Positions 8,714 to 17,684 of a stretch of DNA of 64,000 bases are shown in pieces. Each line of letters opens with the position of its first letter. Positions within the stretch are counted from its first letter, which is position 1. The notes under the pieces were generated by a model that saw only the letters and a list, made by a program, of their open reading frames with translations, had not been told where the DNA came from and did no database searches. The DNA lies in assembly GCA_020846135.1 (NCBI GenBank), contig JADLEK010000018.1, positions 1 through 64,000 of the forward strand. Direction: 5' to 3'. A program made the translations under genes and the position numbers. Source of the DNA: Gammaproteobacteria bacterium. Lineage in GTDB: Bacteria > Pseudomonadota > Gammaproteobacteria > Competibacterales > Competibacteraceae.

Positions 8714-11653
8714 TCAGACCGAGTCAGCGCCTTTCATCGGTCCCAGCGTAGAAATCGAGAAGATGCCGGTATCCAGCCAGTAGCCGTACTCATCTTTCAG
8801 GGTCTGCAACTTCAACTGCACCACCCCGCCCGGTTGCTGATTGCCGTCGGCGTCCGCCACCCCGGCAATCTTGAAATCCACGTCTACATTCTCATCGGTG
8901 GATCGTTCCAGCGTGACCTTGAGCGGCAACTTCCTGGCGTGGGTTTCCTGCGGCTGAGCCAGCGCCACCCGGTACAGCGGCGTTGCCGGCCAGCGTTCGA
9001 CCGCCAGTTGCCGGAAGCCCAGAAACACCGGGGCGTAGAAATCGAAGGTCGCTTCCGGCAGCCGGGTCTTACGGTCCTCCAGCTCCAGGTTGGCGAACAG
9101 CACATCCTCCTTCTTCAACCGGCCGGTTTGCTGCAATACGCCGACGAAGCGGGCGGTAGACTTCATCCCTAACGCGCTGGTCTGCAAATTGAATTTTTCC
9201 AGTTGCCCTTCCGATAACGCGCAAACCATCGCCCCGATGACCGCCGTGGTTTTCGGATCGCTGATGAACCGGCCATTATCGGTGCGAAACGGATACCAAC
9301 TGCCGATCCGGTAGGCGTGCAGGCTGACGATCCGATCCGGGGGAGCGGGCAGTTTAGCCAGAATCGCCGCCCGCACCGCCGGCAGCCGGCAAGGCCGCCC
9401 GGAAATCAGCAGGTAGTCGCAATCGTACAGATACGCCACCTCACACAGATCGCTGAGGACTTGGCCGATGATCCGCCGCACCGTGGCGTCCAGCGCTTGC
9501 AGGGTGGTGGATATCACTGTTTCGGCCAGCTTGAAATTCTGGCCGCCGGACGCATGTACCGCTTCCTCCAGAAACGCCATCACCTGCTCATGTGGGCCGC
9601 CACCGGGCGGATAGGCATCGGCCAGCCGCAGGGTGATCGCTTCATTGCCCATACTGAGATCAGCGTTTTCGTAACGGTGCAGCAACGCCAGCGCCAGCGG
9701 CAGGGCGACCTGACTGGCGAAGCGCTGGCGCAAGGTCCGCTCGCGTTCCGCCTGATCGCCGCGATTGGCCCCGAGCAACCGGGCTAGCAATTCCCCGGGA
9801 TTGGCCGCGCCGCTGTGCTGAATCGCCTCCTGTAGCGCCGGCAATACGTTACGCTCGATCAGTCCGCAGAGAATGTCATCGCCGGCAATGTTGAAGCCTT
9901 CGCGAAACTCCTGAGTTGGGCGCAGCGCGGTGCCGCCTTCCAGTTGATAAGTAGTGATAATGAGATCGGTCGTACCGCCGCCAATATCGATGCTTGCCAA
10001 GCGCAGGCAGGGCGTCTCACCGTAACCCTCGCGCACCCGCCCGAAGGTCTGAAACGTCAGGCTGGCGTCGCCCTGAAAGCTGTCCTTGATCTCGTTGTAC
10101 AGGAACACGATCTGGGTGCCGGTAGACTCATCCCAGTTCAGGAACGACTTTGGCGCCTGATTCTCGTCCAGGCCCAGCGCCCGCCAGGTCAGCCGTAGCG
10201 CGGTCTGGACCCGCCGGGCGAACAGTTTTCGTTCAGCCAGCGGCATGGCGGTGGGCATGGTCAGAATCACCCGCCGCAACCGGCGCGGCGCTTCGGGATA
10301 ATGCCGCTCGTAGCGGTGGGCCGGGGAATTGGCCTGGACAAAAGCCTGCAACAGCACTTCGGCGACGAAAAAGTTCATCAGCGCGCTGCGCGAAAACAGC
10401 GCGGCGATGGCCGGGGGGTCTTCGGCGGTCTTTTCCTCGCCATCTTCACGCAGGTGACCGACAAAGGGGCCAGCAGTCACCGGACCACCGGCGTCGCTGA
10501 GGCCATCCGGGCCGGGATTGAACCGCCAGGGGTGATGACGGACCGCGACATCCCACAAATAGCGCTTGGGGCTGGACAGTCCGGTAGCGCCCTCGCTGTC
10601 CTGGCTGAACCAGGACAGCGCACGGGCTTCAAAACCGATCCGGGTCGCGGTCGGCCACAGGAAGGCGCTGGGCCGGCCACTGCGGCGCGACAGCTTGTCA
10701 TCGCCAAACCCGCCCCGGGCAAATTCGACCTGGCTGGGAAACGGCTCGTTGTAGACCTGTTCCGGGCGGGACAGATCGCGCAGGGTCAGCCGGTAGCTGT
10801 CATTGGTGTCCACCATCCGGTCATTGCTGGTTTCCATCAACATCCCGCAGGTGCGGGAATTGCCGATGTCCAGCACCAGATCCACATCGACCGGCTGATT
10901 GAGCCGGGCAGTCGGACCCTGATCGGTGAAGGTAAACCGCAGGCGCGGCGGCGACACCGCCCGTTTCAGCAGGGTCAGCATGGTCAGATAGGCAGCAAGG
11001 GCGTCGGGACTTTTCCGCAGCTCCGCTTCATCCACCCGGCGCGGGGCGCGGCGGCGCTGTTCAAAACTGAGGAAGCGCCGATACAGCCATTCCTTGACCC
11101 AGTCCTGCGTCAGAAACCAGCCGGTATCCTCCTCGGCATCAGTCAGAGCGAATTCTTCCCCGGACTGCATGTCCTGCGGACTGGGGGCGAGATAGGGGCG
11201 GCCTTCCTGCGCCGGCAACAGATGAGTGTCGAAGGCCAGAGTTAAACGGTGGGTATCGCCGGCGGCGTCCGGAGTGGGCAGTTCCACCAGTCGCGCCCGC
11301 GCCCAGTTGGTCGGCCCTTTATCGAACAGATGATGACCGTCCGGGCGCGGTTCCCGCACCCGTAAAAATGGCAACGGAATCCAGACGCCATCGAGGATGG
11401 CGGCGGCCTTGGCGGCGTTCAGCGAATAAACCTGTTCCTGCGGGACGGTCCGGCCGTCCTGAGTGATAAACTGACCCCCGGCGTCATCCGGGTACAGGGC
11501 GGTCAGCGCCGCCCGGCCATCAGCCCCGATTTCCGCCAGAAAGGCCCGCGACAGCCGCGTTTCATTGAGATTGAAACCGAAATCGAGAAACTGAACCGCG
11601 GTGTTCGGAATCAGGTTGATCAGCGCGGCAAATTTTTTGAGGGGCGCCAGCAT
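8714..11653 (-). CDS. srfB: SrfB-family actin-like ATPase protein
   Basis: A 979-residue protein matching the SrfB family (named from the Salmonella srfABC genes), which has an actin/Hsp70-type nucleotide fold. Phosphate-1 motif: DLVLDIGNSRTCG at residues 258-270. Phosphate-2: LASIDIGGGTTDLI at 552-564. Adenosine motif: YLLISGRPCRLPAVRAAIL at 747-765. The first 250 residues are family-specific with no motif I recognise. It is the last gene of a three-gene minus-strand operon whose other members are a membrane-anchored coiled-coil protein and a response regulator. No SrfC GTPase-like gene is nearby. The molecular function of SrfB is not established; an ATP-driven filament or chaperone-like switch is inference from the fold. 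Confidence 0.82.
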   Translation of the reverse strand: MLAPLKKFAALINLIPNTAVQFLDFGFNLNETRLSRAFLAEIGADGRAALTALYPDDAGGQFITQDGRTVPQEQVYSLNAAKAAAILDGVWIPLPFLRVREPRPDGHHLFDKGPTNWARARLVELPTPDAAGDTHRLTLAFDTHLLPAQEGRPYLAPSPQDMQSGEEFALTDAEEDTGWFLTQDWVKEWLYRRFLSFEQRRRAPRRVDEAELRKSPDALAAYLTMLTLLKRAVSPPRLRFTFTDQGPTARLNQPVDVDLVLDIGNSRTCGMLMETSNDRMVDTNDSYRLTLRDLSRPEQVYNEPFPSQVEFARGGFGDDKLSRRSGRPSAFLWPTATRIGFEARALSWFSQDSEGATGLSSPKRYLWDVAVRHHPWRFNPGPDGLSDAGGPVTAGPFVGHLREDGEEKTAEDPPAIAALFSRSALMNFFVAEVLLQAFVQANSPAHRYERHYPEAPRRLRRVILTMPTAMPLAERKLFARRVQTALRLTWRALGLDENQAPKSFLNWDESTGTQIVFLYNEIKDSFQGDASLTFQTFGRVREGYGETPCLRLASIDIGGGTTDLIITTYQLEGGTALRPTQEFREGFNIAGDDILCGLIERNVLPALQEAIQHSGAANPGELLARLLGANRGDQAERERTLRQRFASQVALPLALALLHRYENADLSMGNEAITLRLADAYPPGGGPHEQVMAFLEEAVHASGGQNFKLAETVISTTLQALDATVRRIIGQVLSDLCEVAYLYDCDYLLISGRPCRLPAVRAAILAKLPAPPDRIVSLHAYRIGSWYPFRTDNGRFISDPKTTAVIGAMVCALSEGQLEKFNLQTSALGMKSTARFVGVLQQTGRLKKEDVLFANLELEDRKTRLPEATFDFYAPVFLGFRQLAVERWPATPLYRVALAQPQETHARKLPLKVTLERSTDENVDVDFKIAGVADADGNQQPGGVVQLKLQTLKDEYGYWLDTGIFSISTLGPMKGADSV

Positions 11654-11677
11654 CGTTTCCCGCCTGTGGGTAGTAGC

Positions 11678-12679
11678 CTAAGCGTTGCGTTCGCGGTGCA
11701 GACGCAGCAACCGCTCCATGAGTTGTTCGATTTCGGCTTCCAGCGCTCCGCGTTCCTGTTCCGCCCGCTGTTCATGGGCCGCCAGCTTTTCCTCCAGATT
11801 CTTGCGTTCCTGGCGTTGCCGTTCCAGTTGCCGGCGCAGTTCCCGCGCTTCTTCGGCATAGCTCGACTGCGGCTCTTCCGAGGTAGTTTCCCCGACTTGC
11901 GCCACCCGCTCCCGCAGCGACTGGCGTTCAGCCTGCAACCGCTCAATCTGCTCTTGCAATGCCTGACGCTCATCATCCCAAGCGGTTTGTCGCCGCTTGA
12001 GTTCCGCCTCGGCGGCAGCCCGGATTTGCTCAGCGCCCTGGGCGCTATCCGCCGGCAATCCCTGACCAGCGCGGGCTTTTTGCAGCGCCAGGGTATCTTC
12101 CAGGGTATTCATCTGAATCTGCAGCGCCAGACGCTCCTCTTCCCAGGCGTCACGCTGCTGATCAAACCGGCTGTCCAGCGTCAACCGGTCCTGCTGCAAG
12201 GTCTGCATCTGGTCGTCAAATTGCGCGATTTGCAACAGTAGGCTCTGGCGTTCCCGATCCCACTCCGCGCCTTGGCGGGCAAAGCGATCCTGCAAGGCCT
12301 CCTGTTCCTGTTCGAGACGGGCAATCATATTGCGAAGCAGGGCCGCTTCGCGCTCGGCCCGCTCCTGCTGCTGACCAGCGTAGGCCTTGATCTCGGCGCT
12401 CTGCCGTTCCAGTTCACTCTGGCGTTCGCCTGCCTCAGCCAGTTCGCTTTCCAGTCGCCGTTGCTGGAGTAACGCCGCTTGCCGCGCCTGATAGGTCTGG
12501 GACTGGCCGTCCAGCAGGTTCGATTGCAGTTGGTTATTTTTTGCTTGCGTTTCAGCCAGTTCGGTCTGAAGCCCAGCCTGTTCGCGCCGCACGGTTTGGT
12601 AGGGCAGCAGGTAGATCAAGGCGATACCTGTGATCAGGCCCGCAATCACGCCAATAATGAGATAGATGAGGTCCGTCAT
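11678..12679 (-). CDS. membrane-anchored coiled-coil protein
   Basis: A 333-residue protein with one N-terminal membrane helix (about residues 4-25, LIYLIIGVIAGLITGIALIY) and then an almost unbroken coiled coil from about 30 to the end, rich in Gln, Glu, Arg and Leu (repeated LQ, ERQ and EEER patterns). There is no catalytic motif. The topology predicts a short or absent periplasmic part and a long cytoplasmic rod. It lies 24 bp upstream of srfB and 76 bp downstream of the response-regulator gene on the same strand, so it is likely a structural partner of SrfB. I do not recognise a named family; resemblance to chromosome-segregation ATPases is low-complexity similarity only. Confidence 0.8.
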   Translation of the reverse strand: MTDLIYLIIGVIAGLITGIALIYLLPYQTVRREQAGLQTELAETQAKNNQLQSNLLDGQSQTYQARQAALLQQRRLESELAEAGERQSELERQSAEIKAYAGQQQERAEREAALLRNMIARLEQEQEALQDRFARQGAEWDRERQSLLLQIAQFDDQMQTLQQDRLTLDSRFDQQRDAWEEERLALQIQMNTLEDTLALQKARAGQGLPADSAQGAEQIRAAAEAELKRRQTAWDDERQALQEQIERLQAERQSLRERVAQVGETTSEEPQSSYAEEARELRRQLERQRQERKNLEEKLAAHEQRAEQERGALEAEIEQLMERLLRLHRERNA

Positions 12680-12755
12680 GATCAGAATCCACTCGCTTTT
12701 TTAAGAATATGGCCGTTGTTCCGGCGCTGAACTGATGACCGCGCCGCCGTCTGTT

Positions 12756-13859
12756 TTACCGGACTGCATAGGCCAGCAGCCCTGCGCAAATCCCGACAGC
12801 GGCTGCGCTGCCCGCCGCCAGATAAATCCGTCGTTGAATATCCCGGCGTGCTTCAGCCCATAACCGCTGGACCGTTTGCTCCGCCGCCCCCGCTCCTGCT
12901 CCCGCCGCCGCATCCTGATCCCCGGCGCGAGCCGCCGCTGCTTGGTCAATGGCGTGCGCCGCCGCTTCCTGTGCGACTTCAACCGCCGCTTGGCGAGCGG
13001 ACTCACCGGCTTTCTGCACCGCCTCGGCAAACCGGGCGCTGAGCTGCCGGACCATCCGCCCGGAGAGTTCATGCAGTTGCTCCTTGCAGGTCTGGATCGC
13101 CGCCTGTCGCGCCAATGCTTCGAGATCAGCGCGTTCCTGTTGCCGAAACTGCTCAAGCCGATCCTCCAGATGCGGAGACAGCCGGGTCCAGATGACTGCG
13201 GGATCTTCCGGTGGTAGCGCGGGGAGCGCCGGCGGTTCCGGCGGTCGCCATTCGGCCAGCCGCGCTGCGCAGATTCGGGCCACAATTTCTTCAACTGCGG
13301 GTTGCTGGCCGGTTTCCAGATCCCGCCGCAACTTGGCGACGACATCGTTCAGCAGCGGCAGCACCTGCGATTCGATGGCCTCGTAAAACACCATCTCGGC
13401 TTTCTCAACCGCCAGCTTCCCGACTTGCTCGAGGGTGAGTCCCGTTACAGGCGCGATGGGACCGGCAACTGGAGTTGCAGCGGCGTCAACCGCAACGCGC
13501 ATCTGGTCGAGCATCGCGCCCAGCACCTCGGGCATTGCCGGTTTGATCAGCGTGCCAATCGCGCCAGCAGCGCGGGCCTGCATTTGATAACCGGGTTCAT
13601 CCTTGGAGGTGTACATCGCGATGGGTACAGTGGCTGTCGCAGGATTGGCCCGGATCTGCCGCGCTGCGGTGAGTCCATCCATGCCTGGCATGGTGTGATC
13701 CATGAAGATCGCATCGGTTTGCTGGTCGCGCAGGTAGGCGAACGCATCCTCGGCGGATTCCGCCATATCGACGGTCAACCCGAACCCTTGCAGCATTTTG
13801 CGCAACATCAGTCGCGCCGATTTTGAATCGTCCACCACCAGAACATGTTGGATTGGCAT
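12756..13859 (-). CDS. response regulator with coiled-coil region and C-terminal membrane anchor
   Basis: A 367-residue protein. Residues 1-125 are a canonical CheY-like receiver: acidic pair D10-D11, phospho-acceptor D54 (IFMDHTMPGMDG), T84/S85 (AMYTSKD) and K106 (TLIKPA). There is no DNA-binding or enzymatic output domain. Instead, residues 145-340 are Ala/Glu/Gln-rich and helical, and the last 24 residues (YLAAGSAAAVGICAGLLAYA) form a transmembrane tail anchor. It would therefore carry a phosphorylatable switch on the cytoplasmic side of the membrane. No histidine kinase gene is adjacent. First gene of the operon with the coiled-coil protein and SrfB. Confidence 0.85.
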   Translation of the reverse strand: MPIQHVLVVDDSKSARLMLRKMLQGFGLTVDMAESAEDAFAYLRDQQTDAIFMDHTMPGMDGLTAARQIRANPATATVPIAMYTSKDEPGYQMQARAAGAIGTLIKPAMPEVLGAMLDQMRVAVDAAATPVAGPIAPVTGLTLEQVGKLAVEKAEMVFYEAIESQVLPLLNDVVAKLRRDLETGQQPAVEEIVARICAARLAEWRPPEPPALPALPPEDPAVIWTRLSPHLEDRLEQFRQQERADLEALARQAAIQTCKEQLHELSGRMVRQLSARFAEAVQKAGESARQAAVEVAQEAAAHAIDQAAAARAGDQDAAAGAGAGAAEQTVQRLWAEARRDIQRRIYLAAGSAAAVGICAGLLAYAVR

Positions 13860-13924
13860 AACTCCCTCCCGCCGACTTTCCTGACAGATTAGCAGGATTT
13901 ATCCCATTAAAGAACGACCGGCGC

Positions 13925-15070
13925 TCATACGGGACGTGAGCGGAGCGATTTTCGGTGGTAATAGTCCATGACCAGCGCACAGTAGGCGGCAAACAGGGCG
14001 AACGGCAGCAGAATCCGCCCGACGCCCTCGACGACCACCAGTTGATCCAGCCAGTTCAGGCCCGGCAGCACGAAACTGTGGGCGGTATAGATCGGCAGAG
14101 AGGCCTGGCCGAACAGCGCCAGTGGGTAGGTGAGCCGGTTGCCGTACTCGTTCAGTTTCAGGTCCAGCAGAATAAAACCACCCAGCAGCAACAGCGCCGG
14201 CCCGGCGAAGAACAGCCAGTACCAGACCCGGGGCGGGGCCTTGATGTCGCCCTGAACGATATTGTGCAAGCTGAATTCCTCGCTCCACAGGCCGAGCAGC
14301 GCCCCGGAGAAGGCCAGCGCCAGCGCCAGCGGCAACATCCGCCAGACGAATTGGGGTTGCTGATCGGTCTGCACCGCCCGGCGCAGCGCAATGCCAACCG
14401 GAATCGCCAGAATGGCGCTGCCAGACAGTTGCAGGTAGGCATACGGCCCGGACAGCAAGTTCAGACGCAGATATTCCTTGACCCCGAGCAGATCGGGGGT
14501 CTGGGGTAGATAAAGACTGACGTGGGGATAGACCTGGAAGGTCAGAGCCGGGTCCAGCGGCCAGAACTGGAGCCAGGCCCAGGCCAGCAGCCAATGGGCC
14601 ACGCCCAGCAGGATCGCGTTGCGCAATGGCGTTTGCCCCAGCAACCGCAGCCACAGCGGGGCGGACAGCAGCGCCAATGCGTAATAACTGAGAATCGAGT
14701 AGGTGCCAAATAGCCAGTGATTAAACTGGAAATCACCGGCGAGCCATAGGTTGATATAGGTGGGAATGCAAATCGCGATGGCGCAGAGCAGGAGCAGTCG
14801 GGCGCGGCTGTACAGCGCCGCCAGCACCCGGGGCCGGGCCGATCCCTGAAAGCGGTCGAAATGGACGAAACCAACGGTGATCCCGAACACCAGGATAAAG
14901 GTCGTGGTGGCAAACCGGCCCAGAAACAGGATCGGTTCGGCCAACGGCTCCAGCGCCGGCAGCCGTTGAAATACCCCCGGGCCAAAGTGCATGATCATCA
15001 TCGAGATAATGGCGAGGGCGCGGGCTTCGTCAATCGCAGTGAAGCGCGATGCGGGCGCAGGCAAGGACAT
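13925..15070 (-). CDS. multi-pass membrane acyltransferase (DUF1624 / HGSNAT-like)
   Basis: A 381-residue membrane protein with about ten hydrophobic segments. The first segment, AIDEARALAIISMMIMHFGPG, carries the conserved arginine/histidine block of membrane acyltransferases of the heparan-glucosaminide acetyltransferase-like and acyltransferase-3 group. Near the C-terminus FGQASLPIYTAHSFVLPG is a second conserved block. It probably transfers an acyl group to a sugar or lipid across the inner membrane. The open frame extends to 15103, but the ATG at 15070 has GGAG seven bases upstream and fits the family N-terminus, so I chose that start. It lies 65 bp upstream of the SrfB operon on the same strand; co-transcription is possible. 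Confidence 0.72.
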   Translation of the reverse strand: MSLPAPASRFTAIDEARALAIISMMIMHFGPGVFQRLPALEPLAEPILFLGRFATTTFILVFGITVGFVHFDRFQGSARPRVLAALYSRARLLLLCAIAICIPTYINLWLAGDFQFNHWLFGTYSILSYYALALLSAPLWLRLLGQTPLRNAILLGVAHWLLAWAWLQFWPLDPALTFQVYPHVSLYLPQTPDLLGVKEYLRLNLLSGPYAYLQLSGSAILAIPVGIALRRAVQTDQQPQFVWRMLPLALALAFSGALLGLWSEEFSLHNIVQGDIKAPPRVWYWLFFAGPALLLLGGFILLDLKLNEYGNRLTYPLALFGQASLPIYTAHSFVLPGLNWLDQLVVVEGVGRILLPFALFAAYCALVMDYYHRKSLRSRPV

Positions 15071-15141
15071 GGGGTGAGGACTCCAAATGGGGGCGCGAAT
15101 CAATGGCGATTTTGATGCCCGTTATTATTTCGCGAGTGGAA

Positions 15142-16062
15142 TCATAGCGCAGCGCCTTGCTGTGATCGTGACTGATCGAGATCCTGTAACTGGCGCACCA
15201 GAAAGTCGATGAGGACCCGGACCCGATAAGGCATGTAGCGATTGCTGGGGAGCAGGGCATAAATGCCGAGCGCCGGCTGGGCGAACGACTCCAGAATGGC
15301 TTCAACTTTCCCCGCCGCCAGAAACGGCTCGACAATGAAGTCCGGTTGCAGGGCGATTCCCATCCCGGAAGTCGCCGCTTCCATCAGCGCCTCGCCGTTA
15401 TTGGCGCTGATGCGGCTGCGCACCGAGACCGGTTCCAGACGACCCTCTATCTGGAACAACCAGGTCGCGTTGCTGGCGTCGCCGGTGTAGGTCAGGCATT
15501 CATGGTGCTTCAATTCGGCGGGATGGGCGGGGCGTCCGTGCCGCGCCAGATAATCCGGGGCTGCGATGGTAAATAACCGACAAGACCCCAGTTTGCGCAC
15601 GATGTCGCCGGGTTCCAGACGTTCGGTGATACGGACGGAGAGATCGAACCCTTCCTCGATCAGATTCAGCCGTCGGTCGGTGTAGTCCATATCCAGGCTG
15701 ATCTCCGGATAACGCTGCGCAAAATCCAGCAGCAAAGGCAGCAGGCGCTTCAGGCCAAAGACCAGGGGCAGGCCAAGACGGAGATGCCCACGCGGCGTCA
15801 GGTGGCGTTCCGCTACATCGGTTTCAGCAGCTTCCACCAGATTCAGAATGACCCGGCATTTTTCCAGGTAGGCAGCGCCGGCGGAGGTCAGCGTCAGCCG
15901 GCGGGTGCTGCGCGTCATCAGCTTGACGCCAAGATGGGTTTCCAGCGCCGCGATCTGCCGCGTCACCACCGAGCGCGCGACCCCGAGTTGATCGGCGGCG
16001 GCGCTAAAACTGCCCCGTTCCGCCACCCGCACAAACAGGTTCATCGCTTCGAGCCGGTCCAT
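15142..16062 (-). CDS. LysR-family transcriptional regulator
   Basis: A 306-residue LysR-type regulator. Residues 1-60 form the winged helix-turn-helix (MNLFVRVAERGSFSAAADQLGVARSVVTRQ), followed by the linker helix and a periplasmic-binding-protein-like effector domain with the RISANNGEALMEAA block. The subfamily resembles the DhcR/YafC-type regulators. It is divergent from a DODA-type dioxygenase gene, with a palindrome in the shared 96-bp spacer. By analogy with divergent LysR pairs it probably controls that gene. The effector is unknown. Confidence 0.9.
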   Translation of the reverse strand: MDRLEAMNLFVRVAERGSFSAAADQLGVARSVVTRQIAALETHLGVKLMTRSTRRLTLTSAGAAYLEKCRVILNLVEAAETDVAERHLTPRGHLRLGLPLVFGLKRLLPLLLDFAQRYPEISLDMDYTDRRLNLIEEGFDLSVRITERLEPGDIVRKLGSCRLFTIAAPDYLARHGRPAHPAELKHHECLTYTGDASNATWLFQIEGRLEPVSVRSRISANNGEALMEAATSGMGIALQPDFIVEPFLAAGKVEAILESFAQPALGIYALLPSNRYMPYRVRVLIDFLVRQLQDLDQSRSQQGAAL

Positions 16063-16074
16063 TGTTGCCCTATT

Positions 16075-16091
16075 AGCAATAAAGATTTGCT
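16075..16091. promoter_or_regulatory. candidate LysR operator between divergent genes
   Basis: AGCAA-N7-TTGCT forms a perfect 5-bp dyad 12 bp from the lysR start, within the spacer shared with the dioxygenase gene. It has the size and A/T-rich centre of LysR-type T-N11-A boxes. The position suits autorepression and divergent control. Prediction from symmetry only. Confidence 0.45.
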
Positions 16092-16158
16092 GATTGTCAG
16101 CTATTTCGCTCCAATCGGGAAGGCTAAACTGCGGCCATCTGATTTTGGAGAACCCGCC

Positions 16159-16962
16159 ATGACCTCAACCCAACCGGCTCTGTTTGTGCCGCATGGTGCG
16201 CCGACTTTTGCGCTGCGTCCCGGCGCTGCCGGAGCGGCGCTGACCGCCATCGCCCACACCCTGTCGCGACCCCGCGCCATCGTGATCGTCAGCGCGCACT
16301 GGGATACCCCGACCCCGACCGTCGGATTCGCCGACCGTCTGGAAACGATCCATGACTTCTGGGGATTTCCGGAAGAACTCTACACGCTGCGTTACCCGGC
16401 CACGGGTTGCCGCGAGGCCGCTCAGGAGGTGGTCGCGGCGATCCAGTCCGCCGGCTTGCCGGTTCAGGCCGACCCGCAGCGCGGCCTCGATCACGGGGCC
16501 TGGGTTCCCTTGCGCCTGATGTTCCCGGACGCCGATGTCCCGGTGATCCCGCTGTCGATCCAGAGTCAGGCCGGCCCGGCAGTCGCGTATCGGCTCGGCC
16601 AGGCGCTGACCCCGCTGGCTGCTCAAGGATTTTTGATCATCGCGTCCGGCAACCTCACCCATAACCTGCGCGACTTTCAGTTGGCCTGGCGCAACGGTGG
16701 TCAGACCCCGGCGTATGTGCGCGAATTTACGGACTGGATGGCTGACCATCTAGCGGCTCGCGATATTCCCGCTTTGCTGGATTACCGTCGGCAAGCGCCA
16801 GGGGCGATCCAAGCCCATCCGACCGATGAACATTTGCTGCCGCTGTATGTGGCGCTCGGCGCTGCCGGCGGCCCGGCCACGATTGAACGCTTCCATGCAG
16901 GCATCGACGATTACGTCATTGCCATGGACGCCTACGCTTTTCTATCCCCTTCCCAACCCTAA
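16159..16962 (+). CDS. class III extradiol ring-cleavage dioxygenase, DODA type
   Basis: A 267-residue member of the LigB/DODA family (YgiD-like). Metal and catalytic histidines appear at H12 (LFVPHGAPTF), H47 (IVIVSAHWDT), in GLDHGAWVPL and in SGNLTHNLRD, matching the zinc-dependent DODA group. These enzymes open aromatic catechol rings such as DOPA; the real substrate here is unknown. The frame is open from 15784, but the family starts at MTSTQPALFVPHG, and TTTTGGAGAACCCGCC precedes the ATG at 16159. It is divergent from the LysR regulator and 13 bp upstream of yceI, so probably co-transcribed with it. Confidence 0.88.
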   Translation: MTSTQPALFVPHGAPTFALRPGAAGAALTAIAHTLSRPRAIVIVSAHWDTPTPTVGFADRLETIHDFWGFPEELYTLRYPATGCREAAQEVVAAIQSAGLPVQADPQRGLDHGAWVPLRLMFPDADVPVIPLSIQSQAGPAVAYRLGQALTPLAAQGFLIIASGNLTHNLRDFQLAWRNGGQTPAYVREFTDWMADHLAARDIPALLDYRRQAPGAIQAHPTDEHLLPLYVALGAAGGPATIERFHAGIDDYVIAMDAYAFLSPSQP

Positions 16963-16975
16963 CCGGAGAATTTCC

Positions 16976-17560
16976 ATGAAAAAACTGACCACACTTTCCG
17001 CCGCTCTCACGCTTGCTGCCACGACCATCGCCACCACTGTTCCCGCGCTGGCCGCGCCGGAAACCTATGTTCTGGATGGTGCCCATACCTTCCCCCGGTT
17101 CTCGTATAGCCACTTTGGCTATTCGACCCAGTTGAGCCGCTTCAACAAGACCACCGGCAAAATCATCCTTGACCAGGCGGCGAAGACGGGCGAAGTTGAT
17201 GTCGTGATCGACGCCAAATCGGTGGATACCGGTTCGATCCTGGACGAACACATTCAGGGGGAGGATTTTCTCGACACGGCCAAGTATCCAACCGCTACGT
17301 TCAAGTCCACCAAGGTCGTCTTCAAAGGCGATCAGCCCGCGACGGTCGAGGGCAACCTGACCTTGAAGGGTGTGACCAAGCCGGTGACGCTGACCGTGAC
17401 TTCCTTCCAGGCCATGCCGAACCCGATACTGAAAAAGGACGCGATTGGCGCTAACGCCTATACCGTCGTCAAGCGTTCTGAGTTCAACGCGGACAAGTAC
17501 GCGCCTTATGTCAGCGATGAGGTGCGCATCGACATCGCCGTTGAAGCGATTAAGGAATAA
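16976..17560 (+). CDS. yceI: YceI-family periplasmic lipid-binding protein
   Basis: A 194-residue protein with a cleavable signal peptide (about residues 1-26, ending VPALA) and a lipocalin-like YceI domain: YVLDGAHTFPRFSYSHFGYS at the start, then GEVDVVIDAKSVDTGS, HIQGEDFLDTAKYPTATF and the VEGNLTLKGVTKPVTLTV block. The family binds isoprenoid or fatty-acyl ligands in the periplasm. The ATG at 16976 has GGAGAATTTCC just upstream; the longer open frame from 16826 overlaps the dioxygenase gene and is not the start. A hairpin terminator follows 67 bp after the stop. Confidence 0.92.
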   Translation: MKKLTTLSAALTLAATTIATTVPALAAPETYVLDGAHTFPRFSYSHFGYSTQLSRFNKTTGKIILDQAAKTGEVDVVIDAKSVDTGSILDEHIQGEDFLDTAKYPTATFKSTKVVFKGDQPATVEGNLTLKGVTKPVTLTVTSFQAMPNPILKKDAIGANAYTVVKRSEFNADKYAPYVSDEVRIDIAVEAIKE

Positions 17561-17626
17561 GCGATTTGCTGAAAAGCCGATCCCGGCGCAAGCAATTTCT
17601 GATGTCCTGATTTCTTTTGGGTACAT

Positions 17627-17660
17627 AACCCGCAGCTTGCTGCGGGGTTGTTCGTTTCCA
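17627..17660 (+). terminator. Rho-independent terminator after yceI
   Basis: CCCGCAG-CTTG-CTGCGGG is a perfect 7-bp G/C stem with a four-base loop, followed by a T-rich tail (GTTGTTCGTTT). It sits between yceI and the SGNH hydrolase gene and should separate their transcription. Confidence 0.6.
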
Positions 17661-17684
17661 AATAGCAGAATGCTGGAGTCCAGC

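Noticed and set aside
10301..11245. 314-codon plus-strand open frame inside srfB
   Set aside because: Antisense shadow of srfB in GC-rich DNA. No ribosome site, no family resemblance, Gly/Gln-rich.
15784..16158. N-terminal extension of the DODA dioxygenase frame
   Set aside because: Runs antisense through the start of the lysR gene. The family start and ribosome site are at 16159.
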